From assembly GCF_003814875.1 (NCBI RefSeq), contig NZ_RKQF01000001.1:7502001-7566000 (forward strand): DNA of 64,000 nucleotides, written 5' to 3'. The stretch's first letter is position 1. Each line of letters starts with the position of its first letter. Position numbers and translations under genes: made by a program. The DNA comes from Streptomyces sp. Ag109_O5-1. GTDB taxonomy: Bacteria; Actinomycetota; Actinomycetes; Streptomycetales; Streptomycetaceae. Positions 8,282 to 16,454 of the stretch are shown here, one piece after another. Below the pieces are notes generated by a model. It saw nothing but the letters and a program-made list of their open reading frames with translations, made no database searches and was not told the DNA's origin.

Positions 8282-8549
8282 GGTGGTCCCCCTGCGCTCG
8301 CTCGACGGTACTGCTTCGGCAGCACTGCTTGGGCCGCGATCCGGTCTGCGGATCCTCTCCACGATAACGGGCAAGAGCCCGAAACGGAGGGGGTGTTGGC
8401 GAGATTCCGGCCCTCCCAACTGCGGCAAAGGCCCGCTGGCATATGCCAGCGGAATGACCCGACAGCCGGACCTCGGGTGATCGGGCGTGCACTTCCTGTA
8501 ATCGGGGCGGCCCTGCCGGGAAACTTTTACGGCGCTGTGTACCGGCCGG

Positions 8550-9332
8550 TCACAACACCGCGCCCAGGAACTCCCGGGTGCGCTCGTTCTCGGGTTCGCC
8601 GAAGATCCGCTCCGGCGGGCCCGCCTCGATGATCCGGCCCGCGTCGAACATCAGGACCTGGTCGGAGATGTCCCGGGCGAAGTTCATCTCGTGGGTCACA
8701 CAGAGCATGGTGATGTCGGTGGTGCGGGCGATGTCCCTGAGCAGGTCGAGGACGCCCGCGACCAGCTCGGGGTCGAGTGCCGAGGTCACCTCGTCGAGGA
8801 GGAGCACCTTGGGCCGCATGGCCAGCGCCCGCGCGATCGCCACCCGCTGCTGCTGCCCGCCGGAGAGCTGGGTGGGCCGGGCATCGGCCTTGTCGGCGAG
8901 GCCCACCAGGTCCAGCAGCTCCCGGGCCCGCGCCTCCGCCTCCTCCTTGGAGAGGCCGAGGACGGTCACCGGAGCCTCGGTGATGTTGCGCAGCACGGTC
9001 ATGTTCGGGAACAGGTTGAACTGCTGGAACACCATCCCGATCTGCTTGCGGACCTCCCGCAGCTCCTTCTCCGACGCCGGGAAGAGCCGCTGTCCGTCGA
9101 CGGTGATGGTGCCGGCGTCCGGCTCGGTCAGGGTCATCAGCAGCCGCAGGATCGTGGTCTTGCCGGAGCCGGAGGGCCCGATCAGGGTGACGTGCCGGCC
9201 CGCCTGCACGGTGAGGTCGAGCCCGTCGAGGACGGTGTTCTCCCCGAACCGCTTGGTCACCCCCTCCAGGCGGATCAGCTCGGTCGGGGTCGTATCGGAC
9301 GGGGTCGGCTGCTTGCTGGTCTCAACGGACAA
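8550..9332 (-). CDS. Polar amino acid/ectoine-type ABC transporter ATP-binding protein
   Basis: A 260-aa ATPase with Walker A GPSGSGKTTILR, Q-loop FQQFNLF, signature LSGGQQQRVAIARAL, Walker B VLLLDEVTSALD and switch His in CVTHE. The start is TTG at 9332, with GGAG 7 bases upstream, inside the end of the permease gene (11-base overlap). It is the last gene of the binding protein-permease-permease-ATPase operon and energises import. EhuA of the ectoine/hydroxyectoine system is the closest named match by organisation, but glutamine or arginine importers share these motifs, so no symbol is given. Confidence 0.93.
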   Translation of the reverse strand: MSVETSKQPTPSDTTPTELIRLEGVTKRFGENTVLDGLDLTVQAGRHVTLIGPSGSGKTTILRLLMTLTEPDAGTITVDGQRLFPASEKELREVRKQIGMVFQQFNLFPNMTVLRNITEAPVTVLGLSKEEAEARARELLDLVGLADKADARPTQLSGGQQQRVAIARALAMRPKVLLLDEVTSALDPELVAGVLDLLRDIARTTDITMLCVTHEMNFARDISDQVLMFDAGRIIEAGPPERIFGEPENERTREFLGAVL

Positions 9333-9972
9333 GGCGACGCTCCAGGGTGCGCAGAAGAAGGGAGGCGAGGTAGGAGATGACGATGAAGGCGACGCCGATC
9401 ACCGTCACCGGCTCGGTGAACTGGAAGTGCTGCTGGGAGAAGAGCCGCGCCTGGCCGAGCATCTCCAGCACGGTGATCGACATCAGGATCGGCGTGTCCT
9501 TGAGCATCGAGATCACGTAGTTGCCGAGCGGCGGCACGATCCGGCGCAGTGCCTGCGGCAGGATCACCACCGCCCAGGTCCGCCGTGCCGGCAGGCTGAG
9601 CGCCGTGGCGGCCTCCCACTGCCCGGCCGGCACCGCCTCGATACCGGCCCGGTAGACCTGCATGGTGTACGTCGAGTAGTGCAGGCCGATCGCGAAGACA
9701 CCGGTGGTCAGCGCGGAGAACGTCAGCCCCCACTCGGGCAGCACGTAGAACAGGAAGAACAGCTGCACCAGCAGCGGGGTGTTGCGCACGAACTCGGTCA
9801 CCACGCCGACCGGCCAGCGCACCCACCTGGTCGGTGTGCGCATCAGCAGCGTCCACACCAGCCCCAGCGAGAACGAGATCAGCGATCCGAGGACCAGCGC
9901 CTGCAGGGTGACCAGCAGACCGTCCCAGAAGTGCGGCATGAACTCGCGTACGGCACTCCAGTCCCACTTCAC
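9322..9972 (-). CDS. ABC transporter permease, His/Glu/Gln (ectoine-type) family, subunit 2
   Basis: A 216-aa membrane subunit with about five hydrophobic segments. The inner-membrane coupling loop is EAATALSLPARRTWAVVILPQALRR-like (EAA motif at about 117-140), and VTEFVRNTPLLVQLFFLFYVLP is the RNTP-L segment typical of polar amino-acid permeases (HisM/EhuD type). The start overlaps the preceding permease stop (ATGA), and the end overlaps the ATPase start by 11 bases, so translation is coupled. With its partner it forms the import pore. Confidence 0.92.
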   Translation of the reverse strand: MKWDWSAVREFMPHFWDGLLVTLQALVLGSLISFSLGLVWTLLMRTPTRWVRWPVGVVTEFVRNTPLLVQLFFLFYVLPEWGLTFSALTTGVFAIGLHYSTYTMQVYRAGIEAVPAGQWEAATALSLPARRTWAVVILPQALRRIVPPLGNYVISMLKDTPILMSITVLEMLGQARLFSQQHFQFTEPVTVIGVAFIVISYLASLLLRTLERRLVR

Positions 9973-10685
9973 GCGACACCACCGACCCCGGTCGTCTCCC
10001 TGCGTTTCACCGCACGCGCCTCACGTTCGTTCCCCGGGGCCTTGCCGATGCCGGCCTTCAGCCGCTTCTCAAGGCCGCGCATCAGCCGGGTGATGACGAA
10101 CGCGATCACGAAGTAGATGAGGAGCAGGTAGGTGTAGATGTGCGCGCTCTCCTGCAGCGCAAGCCGCACCAGGTTCCCGCTGAACGCCAGGTCGCCCATG
10201 CCGGTGATCGACACCAGCGCGGTGCCCTTGAGCAGTTCGACGAGCAGGTTGCAGTAGGAGGGGATCATCTCCGGCACCGCCTGGGGCAGCAGGATCAGCC
10301 GCAGCCGCTGCCAGGGCGTGAAGCTGAGCGCGATCCCGCCCTCCTTCTGTGCCGGGTCGACCGCGTTCAGCGCCCCGCGCACGATCTCCGCGCCGTACGC
10401 GCCGTATGTCAGCCCGAGCGCGAGGGTGCCCGCCCACAGCGGCACCAGCTGCCAGCCGAAGGCGACCGGCAGCACGAAGAACACCCAGAAGATCATCACC
10501 AGCGCCGAGGTGCCGCGGAACACCTCGGTGTAGAAGCCGGCGAGGAAGCGTACGATCCAGTGCCGGTTCGTCCGGGCCACGCCCACCACCAGGGCCACGG
10601 CCGTCATCAACAGACCGCTGAGCACCAGTAGTTGGATGGTCGTCCAGGTTCCCTTGAAGACGAGGTCCCACAGTCCCGAGGTCAT
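9969..10685 (-). CDS. ABC transporter permease, His/Glu/Gln (ectoine-type) family, subunit 1
   Basis: A 238-aa permease. The ATG at 10685 overlaps the stop of the substrate-binding gene (ATGA). Several hydrophobic helices are visible. FYTEVFRGTSALVMIFWVFFVLP corresponds to the conserved RG/NT-P segment, and EGGIALSFTPWQRLRLILLPQ is the EAA loop contacting the ATPase. The C-terminus is basic and polar. The gene is translationally coupled on both sides. A longer open frame upstream overlaps the binding protein out of frame and is not coding. Confidence 0.92.
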   Translation of the reverse strand: MTSGLWDLVFKGTWTTIQLLVLSGLLMTAVALVVGVARTNRHWIVRFLAGFYTEVFRGTSALVMIFWVFFVLPVAFGWQLVPLWAGTLALGLTYGAYGAEIVRGALNAVDPAQKEGGIALSFTPWQRLRLILLPQAVPEMIPSYCNLLVELLKGTALVSITGMGDLAFSGNLVRLALQESAHIYTYLLLIYFVIAFVITRLMRGLEKRLKAGIGKAPGNEREARAVKRRETTGVGGVA

Positions 10686-11611
10686 CCGCTCTTGCCTCCC
10701 CCGCACAGCTCCTTGGCCGTCAGGTCGGTCATCTCGGCCCGGGTGAAGCCGAACGGCCGCAGGATCCGCAGCAGTTCGCCGCTCTTCTTCAGCTTGCGCA
10801 GCTCCACGTCGAAGGCGTCCCGCAGCCGCGTCTCCGCCGACCGGAACGCGAACGCGCCCCCGTCGACATGGGGTTTGCCGCCCACGAGCGGCGCGAACGG
10901 CTTGGTCGCCTCGGCCTTGGCGGACTTCTTGACGACCTCGCGGACGGTGACCGCGGTCCCGGCGAAGACGTCGACCCGTCCCGCCTCCACGGCGTTCAGC
11001 CCGGCGACCTGGTCGGGGACGATCAGGATGTCGCTCTCCTTGTACCCGGCCTCGACCGCGTACTGGATCTCCGCGTAGCCCGTCCCCGTGGCGAACTTCG
11101 CCTGCTTCGCGACGACGTCCCGGTAGTCGTGCAGCCCCTTGGGATTGCCCTTCCGCACGACGAACGAGTCGAGCATCTGGTAGTCGGGATCGGCGAAGAT
11201 GACCTGCGCGCACCGCTCCGGATTGACGTACATCCCGGCCGCCACGACATCGAACTGCTGCGAATTCAGTCCGGGAATCAGCGAACCGAACTCGGTCGGT
11301 ACCGGCTGCACGTTGTCGACCCCGAGCCGCTTGAAGATCGCCTTCGCCAACTCCGGTGCCTCACCGGTCAGATGGCCGTTCTTGTCGATGTACCCGAAGG
11401 GGATCTCACCGGCGATCCCGAGCCGTACGACACCTTGGGCGCGCAGTCGTTGCAGCAGGTCACCGCCATTTGTGGTGGACGCGGTGGCCACCCGTGTACA
11501 GCCGGCGGCGGCGAGTGCGCCGACGGCGGCGGCACCCGCGAGCACGGCCCGCCGAGAATGTCTGGATTCATACCTTGATGTGTCTATGTTGTTCCCGTGT
11601 GGTGGAGCCAT
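10682..11611 (-). CDS. ABC transporter substrate-binding lipoprotein (ectoine/amino-acid type)
   Basis: A 309-aa extracellular solute-binding family 3 protein. The N-terminus carries SRRAVLAGAAAVGALAAAGC: a twin-arginine signal and lipobox ending in Cys near residue 38, so it is probably a Tat-exported lipoprotein. VVRLGIAGEIPFGYIDKNG opens the binding fold, followed by PELAKAIFKRLGV, EFGSLIPGLNSQQFDVVAAGMY and VNAVEAGRVDVFAGT-type segments. The ATG at 11611 is preferred over an in-frame TTG 24 bases upstream; neither has a strong ribosome site. It is the first gene of the transport operon, divergent from the DUF3830 gene. EhuB is a plausible equivalent, since Streptomyces Ehu proteins have this layout. 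Confidence 0.9.
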   Translation of the reverse strand: MAPPHGNNIDTSRYESRHSRRAVLAGAAAVGALAAAGCTRVATASTTNGGDLLQRLRAQGVVRLGIAGEIPFGYIDKNGHLTGEAPELAKAIFKRLGVDNVQPVPTEFGSLIPGLNSQQFDVVAAGMYVNPERCAQVIFADPDYQMLDSFVVRKGNPKGLHDYRDVVAKQAKFATGTGYAEIQYAVEAGYKESDILIVPDQVAGLNAVEAGRVDVFAGTAVTVREVVKKSAKAEATKPFAPLVGGKPHVDGGAFAFRSAETRLRDAFDVELRKLKKSGELLRILRPFGFTRAEMTDLTAKELCGGGKSG

Positions 11612-11636
11612 GGCGGCGCGGCTACCCTCGGCCAAC

Positions 11637-11680
11637 CGACTTATGCACCATGGGTTGCATGGGCAATCGATGCATCGAAG
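11637..11680. promoter_or_regulatory. Candidate operator in the divergent promoter
   Basis: The short gap between the transporter operon and the DUF3830 gene contains TGCACCATGGGTTGCA (11644-11659, an imperfect inverted TGCA repeat) and a further ATGCATCGA (11670-11678). The motif overlaps the possible start codons of the DUF3830 gene. A role for the local IclR protein is only a guess. Confidence 0.3.
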
Positions 11681-12153
11681 TCTCGCTGTTCAGCCGCGGG
11701 GTCACCGCCATGGCCCGGCTGCTCGACGACCGTGCTCCACTGACCTGTGCCGCCGTCTGGGACGCCCTGCCGCTGGTCGGCGACGTGTACCACGCCAAGT
11801 ATGCCCGCAACGAGATCTACACGCTGTTCCCGCCATTCGCGGAGGCGGAACCACCCCTGGAGAACCCGACCGTCACCCCGATCCCCGGCGACCTCTGCTA
11901 CTTCTCCTTCGCCGGCACCGAGTTGGGCACGAAGGCCTACGGCTACGACCGCGAGGTGCGCGCCGGTACCACCGTGGTCGACCTGGCCCTCTTCTACGAA
12001 CGCAACAACCTGCTGCTCAACGGAGACGTGGGGTGGGTGCCGGGGACCGTGTGGGGCGAGGTCGTCGAAGGCCTCGCGGAGCTGGCGGACGCCTGCAACG
12101 ACCTGTGGCGGAACGGCGCGGCGGGCGAACGACTGGCGTTCCGGGCGCTCTGA
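11650..12153 (+). CDS. DUF3830 family protein
   Basis: A 167-aa protein from ATG 11650; ATG 11659 is an equally possible start, and neither has a clear ribosome site. Features are LTCAAVWDALPLVGDVYHAKYARNEIYTL, VTPIPGDLCYFSF and YGYDREVRAGTTVVDLALFYERNN, which fit DUF3830 (a cyclophilin-like beta-barrel family with no proven reaction). It is divergent from the transporter operon and next to the amidase. DUF3830 genes are seen beside amidase/hydantoinase-type catabolic genes, so a role in the same pathway is likely by context only. Confidence 0.75.
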   Translation: MGCMGNRCIEVSLFSRGVTAMARLLDDRAPLTCAAVWDALPLVGDVYHAKYARNEIYTLFPPFAEAEPPLENPTVTPIPGDLCYFSFAGTELGTKAYGYDREVRAGTTVVDLALFYERNNLLLNGDVGWVPGTVWGEVVEGLAELADACNDLWRNGAAGERLAFRAL

Positions 12154-12197
12154 CCGATCTCCGCCGCCCGCTTCCGGAGCCGCGCACTCACATCTGC

Positions 12198-12349
12198 GCC
12201 GCGACGGCGCTCAGCCACAACGGCGCCGTCCGGCGGTGCCGAACTCGTCCTGGCCGTCGCGCCGCTCGCTCTTCTTCCGCGGTGCTGCTCGTACGTCATT
12301 TCCGCCGCGAGGGCGCTAAGCCACGGCGGCGGTGCTCGGCGGTGCCGAA
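12198..12349. repeat. Diverged duplication of the amidase gene 3' end
   Basis: GCCGCGAGGGCGCTAAGCC (from about 12304), holding the last codons and stop of the amidase gene, is echoed at 12198-12243 as GCCGCGACGGCGCTCAGCC followed by a similar CGGCGGTGCCGAA end. The two about 46-bp copies are about 106 bp apart and share roughly four bases in five. The outer copy is outside any gene. Confidence 0.6.
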
Positions 12350-13731
12350 GCCACCCCCGCCTCGTACAGCGCGTGGGCGGCCCGCAGGACCAGGTCGTCG
12401 CGGTGGCGCGCGGCCACGATCTGCAGGCCCACCGGCAACCCTTCGGCGTCCGTCCCGACCGGGACCGTCGCCGCCGGCTGCTGAGTCAGGTTGAACGGGT
12501 AGGTGAACGGGGTCCAGCCCGTCCACCTGCGGTGTCCCGACCCCCTCGGCACCTCCGCGCCGGCCTCGAACGCCGTCAGCGGCAGCGTCGGCGTCACCAG
12601 CAGGTCGTGAAGCTCGTGGAATCGGCCCATCCGGCGGCCCAGGTCCATCCGGACGTCCACCGCCGCGAGATAGTCCAGCGCGCTCAGCCGTGCCCCCTGC
12701 GCACAGATCTCCCGCAGCCCCGGGTCGAGCAGCGCCCGCCGGTGCGGGGAGAAGCGCTGTGTCAGCCGGGCGGCACCCGCGAACCACAGCGCCTGGAAGG
12801 CCTCCACCGGGTCGCTGAAGTCCGGGTCGGTCTCCTCGACGTACGCCCCCAGTCCGGCCAGCCCCGCCACCGCCCGCCGTACCGCCGCCGCGACCGCGGG
12901 GCGGACCGCCACCTGGCCGCCCAGGGAAGGGGAGAAGGCCACCCGGAGGCCGCGGACGCCTTCGGCCAGGCCCGCCACGAAGGAGCCGGGCGCGGGGGCG
13001 AGGGCCGACCAGTCCCGGGCGTCCGGAGCCCCGATCACGTCCAGCATCAGCGCCGCGTCGGCTGCGTCCCGGGTCATCGGGCCCACGTGCGACAGCGTGC
13101 CGAAGGCGCTCGCGGGGTAGAGCGGGACGCGGCCGTACGTGGGTTTCAGCCCGAAGATCCCGCAGAAGGACGCCGGGATGCGCACGCTGCCGCCGCCGTC
13201 CGTGCCGAGGGAGAGCGGGCCCGCGCCCAGGGCCACCGCCGCCGCGCTGCCGCCGCTGGAGCCGCCTGCGGTGCGGGAGGGGTCGTACGGGTTGCGGGTG
13301 ATCCCGGAGAGCGGGGAGTCCGTGACGCCCTTCCAGCCGTACTCGGGGGTGGTGGTCTTCCCGATGAACACCGCGCCGTGCTCGCGCAGCCGGGCGACCG
13401 AGGGGGCGTCCTCGTCCCAGCTTCCTTCGGCCGGGATCGTCCTGGAGCCGCGCAGGGTCGGGTGACCGCGCATCAGGAGGATGTCCTTGACCGTCACCGG
13501 GACCCCGTCGAGCAGGCCCTGCGGCTCGCCCCGCCGCCACCGCTCCTCCGAAGCCCGCGCCCGCGCCAGGGCGTCCTCCTCGGTGAGGCGGACGAAGGCG
13601 TTGACCTCCGGCTGGATCCGCGCCGCCCGTTCCAGCGCCGCCCGGACCGCCTCCACCGGGCCGAACTCGCCGGTGCGGTAGCCGTCGAGGAGTTGCCGGG
13701 CGGTGAGGTCGGTGAGGTCGGTGAGTTCCAT
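12316..13731 (-). CDS. Amidase signature family hydrolase
   Basis: A 471-aa enzyme with the Ser-Ser-Lys triad visible: Lys in GVPVTVKDILL (about 83), then PSRTAGGSSGGSAAAVALG with the two serines (about 155-180), and GTDGGGSVRIPASFCGIFGLKPTYGRVP, the signature block. The full amidase-signature length suggests a complete enzyme that hydrolyses an amide to acid and ammonia in the cytosol. The substrate is unknown. It starts at ATG 13731, 30 bases after the stop of the dehydrogenase gene on the same strand, so the two are probably co-transcribed. Its 3' end has a diverged duplicate just downstream. Confidence 0.92.
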   Translation of the reverse strand: MELTDLTDLTARQLLDGYRTGEFGPVEAVRAALERAARIQPEVNAFVRLTEEDALARARASEERWRRGEPQGLLDGVPVTVKDILLMRGHPTLRGSRTIPAEGSWDEDAPSVARLREHGAVFIGKTTTPEYGWKGVTDSPLSGITRNPYDPSRTAGGSSGGSAAAVALGAGPLSLGTDGGGSVRIPASFCGIFGLKPTYGRVPLYPASAFGTLSHVGPMTRDAADAALMLDVIGAPDARDWSALAPAPGSFVAGLAEGVRGLRVAFSPSLGGQVAVRPAVAAAVRRAVAGLAGLGAYVEETDPDFSDPVEAFQALWFAGAARLTQRFSPHRRALLDPGLREICAQGARLSALDYLAAVDVRMDLGRRMGRFHELHDLLVTPTLPLTAFEAGAEVPRGSGHRRWTGWTPFTYPFNLTQQPAATVPVGTDAEGLPVGLQIVAARHRDDLVLRAAHALYEAGVASAPPSTAAVA

Positions 13732-13747
13732 GGTCCCCTCCCGAAAG

Positions 13748-14701
13748 TCAGTGACCGGGCACGTATCCGCGCTTCTTGTCGACCACGTTCACCAGAGATC
13801 TGCCCGCCGCCCACCGCTCGTACAACTCCACGAACTGCGTGCCCAGTTCGTCCCGCCAGCCGACCGTGTCCCCGCTCATGTGCGGGGAGACGACCAGGCC
13901 CGGCACGTTCCACAACGGGCTGTCGGCGGGCAGGGGTTCGGTAGCGAAGACGTCCAGGGCCGCGCCGGCTATCCAGCGTCTGGTCAGCGCCCGCACCAGC
14001 GCGTCCTCGTCGACCAGCGGACCGCGGCCGACGTTGATGAAGCACGCCGACGGCTGCATCACGCCGAAGCGGTGCGCGTCGAACATGCCGTACGTCTGCT
14101 CGGTCAGCGGGGCCGCCGCGATCACCCAGTCCGCGCGGGACATCAGCCGGTCCAGGTCGTCGGGGCCGTGGATACCGGTGCGCGGGACCCGGCCGACCAG
14201 CGCGGTGGTGACGTCGAGCGCCTTGAGGGTGCGTACGATCGCCCGGCCGATCGGGCCGGAACCGACCACACACGCGCGCGTGCCGCCCACCCGGCGCGCC
14301 TCGCGGTGCCGCCAGCTCCGCTCCCGCTGCAGATCGAGAGTCCGGGGAAGGTCCTTGGCCATCGCGAGGACCAGCGCGGCCACGTACTCGGCGATCGGCC
14401 GGTCGAAGATCCCGCGGGCGTTGGTGACGACCGTGTCCGACGCGGCCAGCTCGGGGCACATCAGATGGTCGACGCCCGCGCTCGCCGTGTGCACCCAGCG
14501 CGGCCGCGGCCCCTCGCCCGGCCAGGCCTCGCGGACGGCGTGCGAGGCGAAGTCCCAGACGAGCAGGACATCGGCCTCCGGCAGCCGGGACGCGAGGCCC
14601 GCCGCGTCGGTGTGCACGATCCGGGCGCGGCCGGTCAGCCGGCCGAGCCGCGGCGGCGGGTCGGCGTCGAGGACCAGCAGAGTGGGCACGGGCGGCGTCA
14701 T
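13748..14701 (-). CDS. D-2-hydroxyacid dehydrogenase (NAD-binding)
   Basis: A 317-aa enzyme from ATG 14701 (GGGAG about 10 bases upstream). The Rossmann motif is seen as ACVVGSGPIGRAIVRTLKALD (GxGxxG, about 150-170). ASAGVDHL and NARGIFDRPIAEYVAALVLAMAKDLP come before it. Catalytic Arg is likely in AAPLTEQTYGMFD...FINVGRGPLVDEDAL, the Glu in LDVFATEPLP and the His in VVSPHMSG. It interconverts a 2-keto acid and a D-2-hydroxy acid using NAD(P)H. It is co-directional with the amidase and divergent from the isomerase pair; the 22-bp-spaced repeats lie in the shared promoter. Confidence 0.9.
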   Translation of the reverse strand: MTPPVPTLLVLDADPPPRLGRLTGRARIVHTDAAGLASRLPEADVLLVWDFASHAVREAWPGEGPRPRWVHTASAGVDHLMCPELAASDTVVTNARGIFDRPIAEYVAALVLAMAKDLPRTLDLQRERSWRHREARRVGGTRACVVGSGPIGRAIVRTLKALDVTTALVGRVPRTGIHGPDDLDRLMSRADWVIAAAPLTEQTYGMFDAHRFGVMQPSACFINVGRGPLVDEDALVRALTRRWIAGAALDVFATEPLPADSPLWNVPGLVVSPHMSGDTVGWRDELGTQFVELYERWAAGRSLVNVVDKKRGYVPGH

Positions 14702-14728
14702 GCGGGGTGGTCTCCCGGTGTCCGACAG

Positions 14729-14768
14729 CGTCTGACATGGGCGGATGGAACGTCTGACATGAGCGGAT
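14729..14768. promoter_or_regulatory. Two 18-bp direct repeats in the divergent promoter
   Basis: CGTCTGACATGGGCGGAT (14729-14746) and CGTCTGACATGAGCGGAT (14751-14768) differ at one base and are spaced 22 bp start to start, two helical turns. They lie between the dehydrogenase (reverse) and isomerase (forward) start codons, the expected position for a regulator that controls both sides. The local IclR protein is the obvious candidate. Confidence 0.7.
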
Positions 14769-14862
14769 TGACCACGCTCGCACCCGAACCTACCTTCGTC
14801 AACACGGGCGTATCCGTCGACCGTTACCTCCTCGATCTCCAACGTGAGGCCGGTGACTTCCC

Positions 14863-15663
14863 ATGGACGTCTCCTTTCTGGGCGGGCCTCGTCCCCAGCG
14901 CGGTGTGGGCGTCGTGGCGCCCTTCGACTTCGCGCTCGACCGCGAGCTGTGGCGCTGGGTGCCGGACGAGGTGTCCCTGCACCTGACCAGGACACCGTTC
15001 GTGCCGGTCGAGGTCAGCCTCGACCTGGCCCGGCTGGTCAGCGAGCACGAGACCCTCGGCGAGGCGGTGCGCGCGCTCACGGCCGTGGCACCCGAGGTCG
15101 TCGCCTACGCCTGCACCTCCGGCAGTTTCGTCGGCGGCATCGCGGGCGAGCGCGCGATGTGCGAGGCGATGACCCGCTCCGGCGCGGTGCCGTCCCTGAC
15201 CACGTCCGGGGCGCTGCTCGACGCGCTGACCGAGCTGGGGGTACGACGGCTCGCGCTGGTCACGCCGTACACCGTCTCGGTCACCCGGGTCCTTCAGGAG
15301 TACGTGGCGGAGGCGGGCGTACGGGTCGCCGGCTGTGCGTTCATGGGGCTGACCAGGCACATCTGGCAGGTGCCGTACCGGGACGTGGTCGCCATGGCCC
15401 GGCAGGCGGTACGGCCCGGGGCCGCCGACGCGCTCTTCATCTCCTGCACCAACCTCGCCACCTACGACGTCATCCCCCAGCTGGAGGCCGAACTGCGCAT
15501 CCCCGTCCTGTCGGCCAACCAGGTCACGATGTGGGCGGCGCTGCGCAGGATGGGTACCCGAGCGGTGGGCCCTTATCAGGCGCTGATCCGTCATCGGGAC
15601 GAACCGGCGTCGTCGCGTGACTGGCCCGCACTGCCGGAAGAACAGCAGGAAGGGTGGACATGA
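14863..15663 (+). CDS. Maleate isomerase/Asp-Glu racemase-fold enzyme, two-cysteine paralogue
   Basis: A 266-aa protein of the arylmalonate decarboxylase/maleate cis-trans isomerase/EutA group. Both catalytic cysteines are visible: VVAYACTSGSFVGGIAGE (about Cys82) and ALFISCTNLATYDVI (about Cys200). LGVRRLALVTPYTVSVT marks the second half of the duplicated fold. Two-cysteine members isomerise or racemise through covalent or carbanion intermediates. EutA-like proteins accompany ectoine transport and degradation genes in other bacteria, which would fit the transporter next door, but the other ectoine-degradation genes (eutB-E/doeA-B) are not in this window. The stop overlaps the next gene (ATGA). 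Confidence 0.87.
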   Translation: MDVSFLGGPRPQRGVGVVAPFDFALDRELWRWVPDEVSLHLTRTPFVPVEVSLDLARLVSEHETLGEAVRALTAVAPEVVAYACTSGSFVGGIAGERAMCEAMTRSGAVPSLTTSGALLDALTELGVRRLALVTPYTVSVTRVLQEYVAEAGVRVAGCAFMGLTRHIWQVPYRDVVAMARQAVRPGAADALFISCTNLATYDVIPQLEAELRIPVLSANQVTMWAALRRMGTRAVGPYQALIRHRDEPASSRDWPALPEEQQEGWT

Positions 15664-16391
15664 CAGCGCTCGGACTCCTCTACCCGGGGCACTCCGCCGA
15701 GGACGACTATCCCCGTATCGAGCAGCTCCTCGGCAGCGACGTCCGGGTGGACGTCGTCCACACGGACATCGGCGAGGACGCGCACCGGGTGGACGCGCTG
15801 CGCGAGATGGGCTCCGCCCAGCGCCTCGCGGCGGGCGTGGCCGAGCTGCGGCTCGCGGGCGCCGACGCGGTGGTGTGGGCCTGCACCAGCGGAAGCTTCG
15901 TGTACGGCTGGGAAGGCGCCCAGCAGCAGGTCCGCACCCTCGCACAGGCGGCCGGGCTGCCCGCCTCCTCGACGTCCTTCGCCTTCGTGCACGCGGTGCG
16001 GGAGCTGGGGGTACGACGGGTGGCGGTCGGCGCGACCTACCCGGACGACGTGGCCGCGCTCTTCGCCGACTTCCTGCGGGCCGGAGGCCTTGAGGTGACC
16101 GGGACGCGGTCGGCGGGGATCGTCACGGCGGCGGAGGTGGGGACGTGGGGCGAGGAGGAGGTGCTGACCCTCGCGCGGGCCGCGGACTCGGGGGAGGCCG
16201 AGGCGGTGCTCCTTCCGGACACGGCGCTGCATACGGCGGCGCACCTGTCCCTGCTGGAGAAGGCGCTGTCCAAGCCGGTGCTCACGGCGAACCAGGTGAC
16301 CGTGTGGGAGGGGCTGAGGCTGGCGGACCGGCGAGTGAACGCGCCGGCGCTGGGCACGCTGTTCACCCGCGAGCCGATCGTGCAGGTCTGA
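15660..16391 (+). CDS. Asp-Glu racemase-fold paralogue lacking the second cysteine
   Basis: A 243-aa paralogue of the preceding gene, starting at ATG 15660 inside its stop codon (ATGA), with GGAAGG upstream. The first active-site Cys is kept (AVVWACTSGSFVYGWEGA, about Cys77), but the position matching the second has Asp: AVLLPDTALHTAAHL. It therefore cannot work by the usual two-cysteine mechanism alone. It could be a decarboxylase-like variant, a lyase, or a partner that forms a hetero-oligomer with the upstream protein. Translational coupling favours 1:1 production. Confidence 0.85.
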   Translation: MTALGLLYPGHSAEDDYPRIEQLLGSDVRVDVVHTDIGEDAHRVDALREMGSAQRLAAGVAELRLAGADAVVWACTSGSFVYGWEGAQQQVRTLAQAAGLPASSTSFAFVHAVRELGVRRVAVGATYPDDVAALFADFLRAGGLEVTGTRSAGIVTAAEVGTWGEEEVLTLARAADSGEAEAVLLPDTALHTAAHLSLLEKALSKPVLTANQVTVWEGLRLADRRVNAPALGTLFTREPIVQV

Positions 16392-16431
16392 CAGGGGTGC
16401 CGCACCAGGGGGCTCCGCGGGGGGCTCCGCG

Positions 16432-16454
16432 GGGGGTCCGCCCCCTGGACCCCC
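16432..16454. terminator. GC-rich stem-loop after the isomerase pair
   Basis: GGGGGTCC (16432-16439) pairs with GGACCCCC (16447-16454) around GCCCCCT. Two GGGGCTCCGC repeats precede it. It lies 41 bases after the isomerase stop codon and before the next gene. Confidence 0.6.

Noticed and set aside
10682..11213. Longer permease frame extending into the binding-protein gene
   Set aside because: The extension is out of frame with a clear lipoprotein; the ATG at 10685 overlaps its stop in the usual ATGA way.
8550..11611. Firm naming of the importer as EhuABCD
   Set aside because: The motifs are shared with other polar amino-acid importers, and ectoine-degradation genes are missing from the window.
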